Assembly: GCA_964463485.1 (NCBI GenBank)
Contig: CAYXDO010000002.1
Location: forward strand, 62,001 to 126,000
Direction of reading: 5' to 3'
Source: CAYXDO01 sp964463485
Lineage (GTDB): Bacteria > Myxococcota > Kuafuiibacteriia > Kuafuiibacteriales > Kuafuiibacteriaceae
Length of the DNA: 64,000 nt
Shown here: positions 26,263 through 35,030 of the stretch, in pieces
Position numbering within the stretch: position 1 is the first letter of the stretch
Layout of the letters: each line of letters starts with the position of its first letter
The notes under the pieces: generated by a model
The model's input: the letters and a program-made list of their open reading frames with translations, nothing else
The model's database searches: none
Told to the model about the DNA's origin: nothing
Made by a program: the position numbers and the translations under genes

Positions 26263-26399
26263 AGGACGCTGAAAAAGTCGACTTCTCGAACCGATGCGCC
26301 GTGCTTGATCGTCACGGATCAGCAAATTCAAGCGCTTACCGGGTGAATCGGGCACGGGCACGGGCACGGCATGAGTTTCGGAGCCTTTTTCAGCGACCT
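26263..26399. mobile_element. small inverted-repeat-bounded element (MITE-like)
   Basis: A 17 bp sequence AGGACGCTGAAAAAGTC (26263-26279) returns inverted with two mismatches as GCCTTTTTCAGCGACCT (26383-26399), bounding 137 bp with no gene. The right end is part of a 20 bp sequence identical to 15157-15176. A GGGCAC array lies just inside it. This is most of what occupies the 345 bp gene-less gap 26179-26523. No target-site duplication was certain and no transposase is near, so a non-autonomous element or a dispersed hairpin family are both possible. Confidence 0.45.
26350..26369. repeat. GGGCAC hexamer array, three units
   Basis: Three GGGCAC units and a trailing GG inside the inverted-repeat element, same unit as at 7849 and 47456. 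Confidence 0.8.
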
Positions 26400-26501
26400 G
26401 CTAGGTGATGAGCATTCCCCAGGGGTCACTTGGGCTGCGACCGGCCTTGGGACAGCCGCCCTCGGGGGTCCGGCTAATCCTCACGACTTGCACTGCCCGA
26501 A

Positions 26502-26513
26502 TTACCTTGGTAA
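26502..26513. promoter_or_regulatory. palindrome upstream of second vapB, probable operator
   Basis: TTACC-TT-GGTAA, a perfect 12 bp palindrome, ends 10 bp before the vapB ATG at 26524, with a strong SD (GAAGGAG) between. Sequence differs from the operator of the first module (GTAAGGCG arms), so the two modules are probably regulated separately. Confidence 0.6.
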
Positions 26514-26523
26514 CGAAGGAGAC

Positions 26524-26784
26524 ATGGTTCTCGCGAGCTCCAAGGTGACGGCGCAGGGGCAAATCTCAGTCCCAGCCGAGGTACGCCGCAGGCTCGGAGT
26601 CGGCCCTGGCTCCGTGCTGGAATGGGACGAAGACGAGGGTCAGATCGTCGTCAAGCGCAAGGGACGGTACAGCTCCGAAGAGCTTCACGCCGCATTGTTC
26701 TCCAGGGAGGTCGAGCCGAAGACCGTCGAGCAAATGAAGGCGGGCATTCGCGGGCTCCTCGCGAAGAAACATGCGCGCGATTGA
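26524..26784 (+). CDS. vapB: AbrB/MazE-type antitoxin (VapB), second module
   Basis: A protein of 86 residues, started at the ATG at 26524 behind GAAGGAG. The AbrB fold motif KVTAQGQISVPAEVRRRLGVGPGSVLEW fills residues 6-33; the C-terminus (KTVEQMKAGIRGLLAKKH) should bind the toxin. It overlaps the vapC start by 14 bp, implying coupled translation, and is preceded by a palindromic operator. Confidence 0.88.
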   Translation: MVLASSKVTAQGQISVPAEVRRRLGVGPGSVLEWDEDEGQIVVKRKGRYSSEELHAALFSREVEPKTVEQMKAGIRGLLAKKHARD

Positions 26785-27151
26785 CACCAACGTCCTCGTT
26801 CGACTCATCGCTCGTGACGACGAAAGACAGGTGGCCGCCGCGGAGAGTTTCGTGGCACAAGGGGCTTGGGTATCTCTCGTCGTGCTCGTCGAGACGATCT
26901 GGGTGCTCCAGTCAGTCTACTCGCTGACGCCGCGACAGATCGGGATCGCGCTCGAGATGCTGCTCGATCATCAGCATTTGGTGATTCAAGATCCCGAGTG
27001 TGTGGCGGCTGCGCTCGAGCAATTCAGGGCCACGCCGACCATCGGATTCTCCGATTGCCTCGTGGCCGAAATTGCGAAGAAGGAAGGTCATACTCCGCTG
27101 GGGACCTTCGACAAGAGACTCGGCAAGCTCGACCACGTCAGGAAGCTCTGA
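26771..27151 (+). CDS. vapC: VapC PIN-domain ribonuclease toxin, intact
   Basis: A protein of 126 residues with the full PIN acidic set: D5 (MRAIDTNVLVRLIARDD), E41 (LVETIWVL), D95 (GFSDCLVAEIA) and D114 (GTFDKRLGKL). VapC toxins cleave tRNA or rRNA when antitoxin is lost. Length and motif spacing are normal. It is the comparison that shows what the first VapC at 24219 has lost. Confidence 0.9.
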   Translation: MRAIDTNVLVRLIARDDERQVAAAESFVAQGAWVSLVVLVETIWVLQSVYSLTPRQIGIALEMLLDHQHLVIQDPECVAAALEQFRATPTIGFSDCLVAEIAKKEGHTPLGTFDKRLGKLDHVRKL

Positions 27152-27201
27152 GGGAGGGTTTCGGTCTTGTGAGCTGATCGAGCTCGCTCTCTAATTCCAA
27201 A

Positions 27202-29334
27202 CTAAAGGGCAAGCGAGGCTCTGATTTTGCGGAGATCCTCGGCGACTGCTCGGCAGCTCGGGTAGCGGTCTTCAGCGCGTTTTTCGAGGAGTTTCAGCAC
27301 GAGCTTTTCGATCGCCTCGGGTAGCGCAGGGTCGATCGACCGGGGGGGTGGGGGCGGATCCTTCAGGTGTTTGATCAGCACCCTCATCATGTCGGCATCC
27401 CGAAACGGGAGCTGACCCGTGAACAGCTCGTACGCGATGACTCCGAGTGAGTACAGGTCCGCCGCGGGGGTGACTTGGCTGAAGCCGTTGATCTGCTCCG
27501 GGCTCATGTAGTTCGGGGTCCCGGCGACCATGCCGGCAACGGTCTGGTTTTCGACGATCGAGCTCTTCGCGATCCCGAAGTCCATGACTTTGAGCTCACC
27601 CTGAGTCGTGATGAAGATGTTCTGAGGTTTGACGTCGCGGTGAATCACGCCGGCGTCGTGCACCGCCTGGAATCCGGCGCAGGCTTGGAGCAACACGTCG
27701 ATCTTCGACACGAGGCTCACGGATTTCTTCCCCATGAGGGACTTCAGGTCGCAGCCCTCGAGGAGCTCCATGGTGATGTAGCGAAATCCGCCGTGCTGAC
27801 CGATGTCGTAGAGCCGCAAGATGTTCGGGTGATTGAGTCGCCGCGAGAGGAGGAGCTCGTGTTTGAACCTTCGCAGCAGCTCGGCGTTGTCGTCGATGAG
27901 TTGCACGAAGACCTTCATGGCGATGGTCTGTCCGAGCTCCTCGTCGCGGGCGCGGAAGACCAAGGCCATGCCTCCTTGGCCGATTTTTTTGTCGAGGATG
28001 TAGCGATCGGCGATACGCGCGCCTTCGGCGAAGCCGCCGGGGCCTGCGGCTCGAGCAGGAGCAGGGACGATGGGTGGGGGTGGGAGGCTTGCTCGCGGCA
28101 GCGGGATTTGCAGGGGCGGGGTGGCTGGGGTGCCTCTCATGATGGGCGGCGGCGGGCTGGACGGGAGGGCCGGAGGCGGTTCGCGTGTGATGCTTCCGAA
28201 CAAGGTCGGTGCGGACAACTCGTGCGTCGATCCGGCGGGCTTGGGGTTCGTCAGGGTGGGTTCGAACCGTTTGGGCTCGGCGATGGTGTGATCTCCGGGC
28301 AGCGGAGGCAGAGAGGGGAGCGCGGGGAGCTCGGCTGGTCGTGGCGTTCGGGCGAAGGCGAAGTCTTCCTTCGCGATTTTCTCGTACACCATGGTGGACC
28401 CGGAGAGCTCGGCTTCGACGGCGGCGAGGACGTCTTTGGCGTCGGGTCGACTCGGATCGGTCGCGGGGATTTTTTGGAGGACTTCCTTGGCGCTCTCGAG
28501 GAACCCGTTACGATGGTACAGGCGGGCGAGGGAGAGGAGCGCCGCGTTTTCCTTCGGCGTTTTCGGTGCAGTGAGTACGAACAATCGCAGGAACTGATCG
28601 AGTCGGTAGTCGAGCCGGAACAGGGCCGCGGATTTTTCGATCGCGAGGATCGCCGCGTCTCGGTAGCGATGGTCGTCTCGCCCTACTCTGAGCAGTGCGT
28701 CGAGTGATCTGGCGCTATCTCCTAACCCATCGAAGCACTCCGCGGCTTCGAAGGCGAGGCCGGCGTCGAGGTAGAGCTCGGCGGCGCGATCGAAGAGGCC
28801 GAGGTTGCGGGCCACCCGGGCGGCGTCGGCGTGTAGGAGTAGGGCTGAGTAGGCTTCCATGGCCTCCTCGAGCTTTCCGGAGGCCTCCAGGTGCTTGGCG
28901 CGCTCGGCTGGTCGGTTTTGGGTTGGTGGCGCGGTGGGTCTTGGGGGAGAGAGGCTGGGTCTCTTTCCGGCTTCGATTCGTGCGCGCAGGGCCAAGGCAC
29001 CGGCGGCGTCGCCCGCTTTTTCGAGGGTCGCCACGGCGCGCCCGATTTCTCCGAGGCCGACGAAGAGCTCGACCGCGCGAGGGGAGTCTCCGGCCCGTTC
29101 GAAGCAGATCGCCGCGGAGAGGGCGTGCTTGCGGGAGAGGGGGGAGACGATGGAGAGTCGATGGGCGTCTTCGCCGAGGACGGCGAGGAGCAACTCACCG
29201 GCGTCGCGCCAGTTGCCGGAAGCCATCTTCATTCGAGCGGCATCGGCGAGGGCGCCGATTTCGAAGTAGGCGCGAGCAGCTTCTTCGAAGCGGCGTTCCC
29301 TTTCCAGCGACTCTGCTCGGTCTTTTTGCGCCAC
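27202..29334 (-). CDS. TPR-containing Ser/Thr protein kinase (C-terminal kinase)
   Basis: A protein of 710 residues. Residues 1-310 are tandem helix pairs (ERERRFEEAARAYFEIGALADAARM and similar), i.e. TPR-like, followed by a long Pro-rich linker (about 325-440). The Hanks-type kinase occupies residues about 445-710: G-loop IGQGGMALVFRA, Lys474, catalytic loop IHRDVKPQN (about 564-572), DFG at 585-587 and the activation-segment GTPNYMSPEQ. It appears active. No membrane helix, so cytosolic. It lies 3 bp after the PilT stop on the same strand, so phosphorylation of the twitching ATPases or their partners is a reasonable guess. Confidence 0.9.
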   Translation of the reverse strand: MAQKDRAESLERERRFEEAARAYFEIGALADAARMKMASGNWRDAGELLLAVLGEDAHRLSIVSPLSRKHALSAAICFERAGDSPRAVELFVGLGEIGRAVATLEKAGDAAGALALRARIEAGKRPSLSPPRPTAPPTQNRPAERAKHLEASGKLEEAMEAYSALLLHADAARVARNLGLFDRAAELYLDAGLAFEAAECFDGLGDSARSLDALLRVGRDDHRYRDAAILAIEKSAALFRLDYRLDQFLRLFVLTAPKTPKENAALLSLARLYHRNGFLESAKEVLQKIPATDPSRPDAKDVLAAVEAELSGSTMVYEKIAKEDFAFARTPRPAELPALPSLPPLPGDHTIAEPKRFEPTLTNPKPAGSTHELSAPTLFGSITREPPPALPSSPPPPIMRGTPATPPLQIPLPRASLPPPPIVPAPARAAGPGGFAEGARIADRYILDKKIGQGGMALVFRARDEELGQTIAMKVFVQLIDDNAELLRRFKHELLLSRRLNHPNILRLYDIGQHGGFRYITMELLEGCDLKSLMGKKSVSLVSKIDVLLQACAGFQAVHDAGVIHRDVKPQNIFITTQGELKVMDFGIAKSSIVENQTVAGMVAGTPNYMSPEQINGFSQVTPAADLYSLGVIAYELFTGQLPFRDADMMRVLIKHLKDPPPPPRSIDPALPEAIEKLVLKLLEKRAEDRYPSCRAVAEDLRKIRASLAL

Positions 29335-29337
29335 GAC

Positions 29338-30420
29338 TCAGTCCTCCTTGATTTCCTGGGCCTTCCTTTGAAGTCGGGCCGGGTCGTTGGCGATCGTCAG
29401 GGCCTCTTCGAGCGTAACGAGGCCGTCCCGCACGTAGCGGAAGAGGCAGGCGTCGAGGCTGAGCATACCCGTGCCATCTCCGTCCGCGCCGAACATCATC
29501 GCTTCGATTTGATGAATCTTGTTCTCTCGAATCAGGTTCGCGATGGCGGTGTTCGAGAGCAAGACCTCTACCGCCGCTATTCGGCCGTCACCGCTGGCTC
29601 GCTTGACGAGCTCCTGAGCGACCACGGCTTTGAGGAGCACGGAGAGCGAGCCGCGGGCCTGATCTCTGGCTTCGTCGGGGAAGGCGTCGATCAGTCGGTC
29701 GACGGCCTTGGCCGCTGAGTTGGTGTGGAGTGTCCCGAAGACGAGCACGCCGGTCTCGGCGGCGGCGAGGGCCAAGGAGATGGACTCGACGTCACGTAAC
29801 TCACCCACGACGATCACGTCGGGGGACTCTCGGAGGGCGGAGCGCAGGGCGGACGTGAAGCTCTCGGTGTGTTGTCCGACCTGGCGTTGAGAGATGAGGC
29901 TTCGGCGCGGCTCGTGAATGAATTCGATGGGGTCCTCGATGGTCACGATGTGGCGGGAGCGGGAGGGATGGCTGTTGATCTCGTCGATCATCGCGGCGAG
30001 AGTCGTGGTCTTGCCCGATCCGGTGGGGCCGCAGACGAGGACGAGCCCATTTTGGTATTCGGTGATGCGTTTGAGGAGTCCTGGCAGCAGGAGCTCGTCG
30101 ATGGAGGGGGGCGTTTTGGGAATCACGCGGAAGATCGCGCCGGGGCCGCGAGTGTGGAGGAACACGTTGACGCGAAATCGGGCGACACCGCCGAGGGCGT
30201 AGACGAAGTCGAGCTCGTGGCCTCGCTCGAGGCTTTTTTGCTCGTCGGGGGCGAGGATCTCGTACAGGAACTTTCGGGCCTCGAGCGCGGAGAGAGCTCG
30301 GAAAGGGAGGGGAATCAGGTCGCCGTCGTGCCGAATGCTCGGAGGCGCGCCGCTGGCGAAGTGCAGGTCGCTCGCGCTTTGGTCGGCGACGAGCCGCAGG
30401 AACGAGTCGATTCGAGCCAT
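29338..30420 (-). CDS. PilT/PilU-type twitching motility ATPase
   Basis: A protein of 360 residues, the usual PilT size. The PAS-like N-domain starts with ASDLHFASGAPPSIRHDG; the Walker A is GPTGSGKTTT (Lys137), the Asp box reads IVTIEDPIEF, the Walker B DVIVVGELRD (E207) and the His box FGTLHTNSA. PilT hexamers depolymerise type IV pili. The canonical AIRNLIRE motif appears as AIANLIRENK. Ten bp downstream of the HEAT-PilT fusion gene and 3 bp upstream of the TPR-kinase gene, forming a tight unit. Confidence 0.92.
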   Translation of the reverse strand: MARIDSFLRLVADQSASDLHFASGAPPSIRHDGDLIPLPFRALSALEARKFLYEILAPDEQKSLERGHELDFVYALGGVARFRVNVFLHTRGPGAIFRVIPKTPPSIDELLLPGLLKRITEYQNGLVLVCGPTGSGKTTTLAAMIDEINSHPSRSRHIVTIEDPIEFIHEPRRSLISQRQVGQHTESFTSALRSALRESPDVIVVGELRDVESISLALAAAETGVLVFGTLHTNSAAKAVDRLIDAFPDEARDQARGSLSVLLKAVVAQELVKRASGDGRIAAVEVLLSNTAIANLIRENKIHQIEAMMFGADGDGTGMLSLDACLFRYVRDGLVTLEEALTIANDPARLQRKAQEIKED

Positions 30421-30430
30421 GGTGGGTTCC

Positions 30431-33211
30431 TCAGCTCGCCGCCGCCGCGGGCGCCGGGTCGAAGAGCGGGTCGAAGAGACTCTCGAACTCTTTTTTGTCC
30501 TGAGCTTTCACGTAGGCTTCCTCGGCGCTGACGAGGCCTTCTCGATAGAGGCGGAGGAGCTCGGAGTCCATGGTTTGCATGCCCTGCGGTCGGGAGGTGA
30601 CCAACACACTTCCGATTTGGAAGGCCTTTCCTTTGCGAATGAGATTCGCGATCGCGTCGTTGTTGATCATGACTTCGACCGCGAGCACGCGTCCGCTGCC
30701 GTCCCGTTTGGGGAGAAGGTGTTGGCATACGACCGCGCGCAGGCTGCCGGCGAGCATGGCTCGCACTTGGGGTTGTCGGTCTGGGCTGAAGGCGTTGATG
30801 AGTCTGTCAACGCTACTCTCGGCCGAGACGGTGTGCATGGTCCCGAGGACGAGGTGCCCGGTTTCCGCGGCGCTGACCGCGAAGCCGATGGTCTGGATGT
30901 CGCGGAGCTCCCCCACGAGGATGACGTCGGGGTCTTGTCGAAGCGCGGCGCGGAGCGCGGTGGCGTAGCTTCGGCTGTGACCTCCGATCTCTCGCTGAGT
31001 GACGAGTCCTTTGGCGGGGGAGTGCACGTGCTCGATGGGATCTTCGATGGTGATGATGTGGCGGGCCGAGCTCAGGTTGATGTGGTGGACGATGGCGGCG
31101 AGGGTGGTGGACTTTCCGGAGCCGGCGGGGCCTCCGACCAGCACGAGCCCGTTTTTGGCTTCGGCGAGCTTCTGAATGATGGGAGGCAGGCCGAGTGATT
31201 CGATGCTCGGGACTCGATCTCGGATCACTCTGAATACCGCCGAGAGTCCGGTGAGTTGGTGGAACACGTGGGCTCGGAAGCGGAGTCCCTGAGACTTGAC
31301 CTCATAGGAGAAGTCGATGTCTCGGAGGGCCTCGAGCTCGCGTTCTTGGGAGGGAGAGAGGTGCGCTTTGATCAGCGGGGCGAGCTCTTCGGGGGCGAGG
31401 GGTCGTTCGCTGATGGGTTCGAGGCTTCCTCGGCGCTTGACATAGGGTCGTCGTCCGCCTTCGAGCACGAGGTCGTCGCCTTCCATGCGTGCGGTGGCGT
31501 AGAGGAGTTGATCGAGGAGGCCGAGTGTGGAGCCGATGGTATTCTGTCCTACTCTCCTGGCTTCGGTGAGATCCCAGCGTCCGAGCACTTCTCTGGCGAG
31601 GTTTCGGACGCGGTGGTCGGCGTCGTTTTCGACGAGGCGAACGGACTCGGCGACGGAGGGTTCGTCGAGTCGGTCGAGGCAGGTGAGTACGGCGAGGCGG
31701 AGGTCGGCGTCGTCTGGGGTGGTGAGGAGGCCGGCGACGTGGGGCGCGACGTCTTTGGCGCCGAGCGCATCGAGGGCCGAGAGTGCGACATATCGGAGCT
31801 CGGGCTCGCGCAGGAGGAGGTCGAGGACGTAGGGAACGGCGCGGGCGTCGCCGATGTCGCCCAAGGCGCTGATGGCGGCCTCGCGAACCCACCAGTCGCG
31901 GTCTCCTTGGGCGGTGCGGACGAGGGCGCCGAGGACGCTCGGGTCTTTCAAGCGACTCAGCACGCCGACGGCGTAGCGTCGAATCACGTCGCTCGGGTCC
32001 GCGAGGTAGCTGACCAGGTGTCGAACGAGCTCGGTGCCCGCCATGGCGAGGAGGGCGTCGGTGACGCGTTCTCGAACCCACCAGTCCTCGTCGCGCAGAA
32101 AGGCGAGGAGCTTGGGCCAGAGCTCTCCGGACGGGTCTTTCACGCGACTGGCGATGTCGCTGGCCATGCGGCGCACGTTGGGATCGCGATTTCTGAGGAG
32201 CCACAAGATCGTTCGACCGACGTCGACGCGACCGCTCTTGCTGAGTTGGGAGATGGCGGAGGCGGCGCGGGTGCGGACCGAGATGTTGGTGTGCGAGAGG
32301 GCGTCGACGCAGAGGGGCAGGGCGCTTTCGTGGGCCATGGCTTCGGCGGCTTCGATCACCATCAGGCGCACGGCGGTTGGGCCGGCGCGGAAGGACTTTT
32401 CGAGCATGCGCACGGTCTTTGGGCTGGGCCAGCGTTTGGCGCCTTCGAGGCCGGCGCGGACCGCGGGGAGCGAGGGCGATTCGAGGAGGGGCGCGGCGCG
32501 GGCGAACCAGTCTTCTTCGGTCCCGATTTGGCCGAGGCCGCGTACGGCCTGGAGCTGCACGTTGGGGTCGAGGTCGCCGAACAGGCGCGTGAGCGCGTCC
32601 TTGGCCGCGTCGAGATCTTTTCCCACGTACCGCGGCTCGGAGAAGTAGCCGATCAGGTGGATTTTTTCGGCGGGGCTCGCGACGGCGAGGGCGTCGGTCA
32701 TGGCCGGGATCGCGTAGTGCCCGGCGATGGGAAAGAGCACGTCCGCGGCCTCCGCGCGTCCCGCGAAGCCGGGCTCCTTGGCCCACGCGGAGAGGAGCTC
32801 GAAGGTGGTCTTGCCGCCGACCCGTCCGAGCACGCCTGCGGCGGCGCGACGAAGCGGGACGTCGTTGGACTTCAACAGGGAGCAGAGCTCGGCGTGGTGT
32901 GCGACGTCGTTCACCTTCGGCAGCAAGGTCGTGAGCACGAGCCGCACGACGCCGTCGTTCGTCTTCATCGTGCGGACGAACGGCACGAAGAGCGCAGGTT
33001 CGGGTGCGCGTTCGACCAAGCGCGCGAAGGCCGCGCAGCGATTCTTGAGGCCTGCTGTCTCGGACGTCTTGGTCAGGAGCGCCTCGAGCACGCGAAGGGT
33101 GTCCGCGACCAACAGCTCGCCTTCTGCGGTGGTCGACAGGAAACGTTCGACTTGTGACTGCTGAGACCAGTCGTCTTCCTTCATGCTCCGAACGAGATCG
33201 GTCCTCGCCAT
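30431..33211 (-). CDS. HEAT-repeat/PilT ATPase fusion
   Basis: A protein of 926 residues from the ATG at 33211 (AAAGG-like SD upstream; the TTG at 33253 lacks one). Residues about 40-560 are HEAT/PBS-lyase-type helix pairs repeated every 31-38 residues (DDWWVRERVTDALLAMAGTELVRH, DRDWWVREAAISALGDIGDARAV). From about 575 a complete PilT-type module follows: Walker A GGPAGSGKST (Lys near residue 700), IITIEDPIEHVHS, Walker B DVILVGELRD and LGTMHTVSA. The end AIANLIRKGKAF matches PilT. A half-thousand-residue HEAT scaffold on a retraction ATPase is unusual. Co-directional with PilT and the TPR-kinase. Confidence 0.9.
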   Translation of the reverse strand: MARTDLVRSMKEDDWSQQSQVERFLSTTAEGELLVADTLRVLEALLTKTSETAGLKNRCAAFARLVERAPEPALFVPFVRTMKTNDGVVRLVLTTLLPKVNDVAHHAELCSLLKSNDVPLRRAAAGVLGRVGGKTTFELLSAWAKEPGFAGRAEAADVLFPIAGHYAIPAMTDALAVASPAEKIHLIGYFSEPRYVGKDLDAAKDALTRLFGDLDPNVQLQAVRGLGQIGTEEDWFARAAPLLESPSLPAVRAGLEGAKRWPSPKTVRMLEKSFRAGPTAVRLMVIEAAEAMAHESALPLCVDALSHTNISVRTRAASAISQLSKSGRVDVGRTILWLLRNRDPNVRRMASDIASRVKDPSGELWPKLLAFLRDEDWWVRERVTDALLAMAGTELVRHLVSYLADPSDVIRRYAVGVLSRLKDPSVLGALVRTAQGDRDWWVREAAISALGDIGDARAVPYVLDLLLREPELRYVALSALDALGAKDVAPHVAGLLTTPDDADLRLAVLTCLDRLDEPSVAESVRLVENDADHRVRNLAREVLGRWDLTEARRVGQNTIGSTLGLLDQLLYATARMEGDDLVLEGGRRPYVKRRGSLEPISERPLAPEELAPLIKAHLSPSQERELEALRDIDFSYEVKSQGLRFRAHVFHQLTGLSAVFRVIRDRVPSIESLGLPPIIQKLAEAKNGLVLVGGPAGSGKSTTLAAIVHHINLSSARHIITIEDPIEHVHSPAKGLVTQREIGGHSRSYATALRAALRQDPDVILVGELRDIQTIGFAVSAAETGHLVLGTMHTVSAESSVDRLINAFSPDRQPQVRAMLAGSLRAVVCQHLLPKRDGSGRVLAVEVMINNDAIANLIRKGKAFQIGSVLVTSRPQGMQTMDSELLRLYREGLVSAEEAYVKAQDKKEFESLFDPLFDPAPAAAAS

Positions 33212-33345
33212 TCGCCCAAGGTACCTTTTAATGAGGGCGAGGAAACGGTTCAAAGGAGGCGCCAGCTCTTGAAGAGCCGGTGTGGCCGCGGCGTGCTCGC
33301 GCGAGCTTTACCGCGAACGCGCCCTCATGCGACAAGCGCCGATCG

Positions 33346-33783
33346 GTGGAGCCCGAGGCCCAGACAGAAGCGAAGCCGGAGCTCGACGCGGAAGCCAAGA
33401 AGGCCGCCTATCGCCGCGCCATGCGCGCCGTCGAGACGCTTCGCGTGTTTTTTCTCGACCTCGGCGCGGCCGGGAACGCGTTCGAACGTCTCGAGGATCT
33501 GCTCGGATCGCTCGAGCTGTTCCGGCCTCCGGAGCTGCGTCGCTGCAAGGAGTTCCGGAGAGCTTGGGCGCGTAAGGAACGCGGCATCATGGGGATCCGT
33601 CCAGAGGATGTGGCGCTCTACTGCCGGTGCCCCGAGTGCACCGAGATTCGATCGCGCCTCAAGCTCGAGCAACCGCTCGGCGACACGCCGCCAGCGCCGC
33701 CCTCCGAGGAGCTCCTCGCGCGCCTCCTCTTGCGAATCACGAGGGCCACGCTCAAGGACGAAGACGAGTTCGATCGGCCGTGA
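33346..33783 (+). CDS. small protein with CxCPEC motif, unknown function
   Basis: A protein of about 145 residues if started at the GTG at 33346 (the frame opens earlier, at 33280, but that part is Arg-rich and unconvincing). It is largely helical and charged, with YCRCPECTEIRSRL near residue 90 as a likely zinc knuckle half. Divergent from the HEAT-PilT gene and convergent with orn. Not recognised; coding is supported by the balanced composition compared with the other frames. Confidence 0.5.
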   Translation: MEPEAQTEAKPELDAEAKKAAYRRAMRAVETLRVFFLDLGAAGNAFERLEDLLGSLELFRPPELRRCKEFRRAWARKERGIMGIRPEDVALYCRCPECTEIRSRLKLEQPLGDTPPAPPSEELLARLLLRITRATLKDEDEFDRP

Positions 33784-33831
33784 CCTTGGTTCCGCGCACG
33801 CAACTCGCGGCGTTCCCTGGGGCCAGTAGGC

Positions 33832-34377
33832 TCAGCGTGGCAGAAAAACTTTCTGTCGATAGTGGGCGAGCTCCGCGATGGACTCACGAATGTCTTGCAG
33901 CGCGGTGTGCGTCCCGGTCCCTTTTCCAAACGCCTTGTCGGACGCGTACCAGCGACGGACCAGCTCCTTGATCGAAGAGACGTCGATCATTCGATAGTGC
34001 AAGTAGCCTTCGAAGACCTGGAAGTACTTCTTCAGGAAGGTTCGATCCACGTGGATCGAGTTCCCCGCCAGCACTCCGCCTTGATACGGGCACCACTTCG
34101 TCAGCATCTCGATCATCGCTCGCTCGGCCGACGCCAAGCTCGTCTCGGATCTTCGAACCTTTGCGAGAAGCCCGTTGTCCGTGTGCATCTTCAGGACGAA
34201 CGGCTCCATCGTGAGCAGCGACGCTTCGGGCTGCCAAATGGTCAGCTCCACCGAGTCCAGCTCGAGGAGGTCGGCGTCCGTGATCACGACGGCGACCTGC
34301 AGCGGCACACAACGCTCCGGATCGAGTCCGGTCATCTCCATGTCGAGCCAAACGATGCGGCTGTCCGTCACGGCCAT
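33832..34377 (-). CDS. orn: oligoribonuclease
   Basis: A protein of 181 residues that degrades 2-5 nt RNAs, including pGpG from c-di-GMP breakdown. All DEDDh residues are present: D12 and E14 in WLDMEMTGLD, D111 in NSIHVDRTFL, H157 and D162 in GTHTALQDIRESI. The conserved LHYRMIDVSSIKELVRRWY is also there. Started at ATG 34377 without a clear SD; a GTG five codons upstream is the alternative. It is close to the predicted c-di-GMP receptor at 35031, a suggestive but unproven link. Confidence 0.95.
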   Translation of the reverse strand: MAVTDSRIVWLDMEMTGLDPERCVPLQVAVVITDADLLELDSVELTIWQPEASLLTMEPFVLKMHTDNGLLAKVRRSETSLASAERAMIEMLTKWCPYQGGVLAGNSIHVDRTFLKKYFQVFEGYLHYRMIDVSSIKELVRRWYASDKAFGKGTGTHTALQDIRESIAELAHYRQKVFLPR

Positions 34378-34488
34378 GGGCGGTGCTAACACGAGCGAAG
34401 CTTTGAAAACGAGTCGAGTGAAGTGTGGAGATCGAGGCGCTCACCTCTCGATCTCACCCAAGCTTGGCGCGTCGGCCGCGTTGGCGGC

Positions 34489-34875
34489 TCAGTGCTGATC
34501 CAGCTTTTTCTGGATCAGGTGATCGAGGGCTTGGCGATTGGGCGCGGGGCTCGTCGGCTCCGAAGCGAGGGACGCCATCTTTTTGAGGTGCGCTACGTTC
34601 TCGTCGTTCTTCACGGAGGCATTGGGTACAGGTGCAGCGCTCGCTGGGGGATGGTGGGCCGAGCTCTTCTTCGCGGGTGTCTCGTCACCAATGCCGATCA
34701 CGCCGGTCTTGGGGTCGAAGCTTTGCCACCACGAAGCGACTTTGCCGAGCGCGGGGCGGCCCAAGTCGTTGGCGTGTCCGTAGAGCGTGCGTCCCTTCAC
34801 GCGAACGCCCACGGCGGTCCACGCGAGGCCAAGGACGATCGTCGTGACGAGCAAGTATCGGAAGAGCGTCTTCAC
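34489..34875 (-). CDS. membrane-anchored or secreted protein of unknown function
   Basis: A protein of 128 residues with an N-terminal hydrophobic helix (LFRYLLVTTIVLGLAWTAVG) and no clear cleavage site, then a soluble part with an Ala/Pro-rich stretch and a Lys-rich helical end (RQALDHLIQKKLDQH). Upstream of orn on the same strand with 111 bp between. No family recognised. Confidence 0.65.
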   Translation of the reverse strand: MKTLFRYLLVTTIVLGLAWTAVGVRVKGRTLYGHANDLGRPALGKVASWWQSFDPKTGVIGIGDETPAKKSSAHHPPASAAPVPNASVKNDENVAHLKKMASLASEPTSPAPNRQALDHLIQKKLDQH

Positions 34876-35030
34876 GCGGCGATCATGGCGCCGAGGTCGG
34901 GAAATGCAACTTTTCGCCTACATCACTCTTTCGTTCAATCATTCGAGGGGTTGCGATTCGTCCGGCCCGCGCTCGAAGGTCCCTGTTGAGGCTAGGAAGT
35001 GCACCACGGCTTGCTGTAGGCTCCCCCGCG

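Noticed and set aside
31256..33157. 633-residue plus-strand frame
   Set aside because: Antisense to the HEAT-PilT gene, whose product has clear motifs over its full length.
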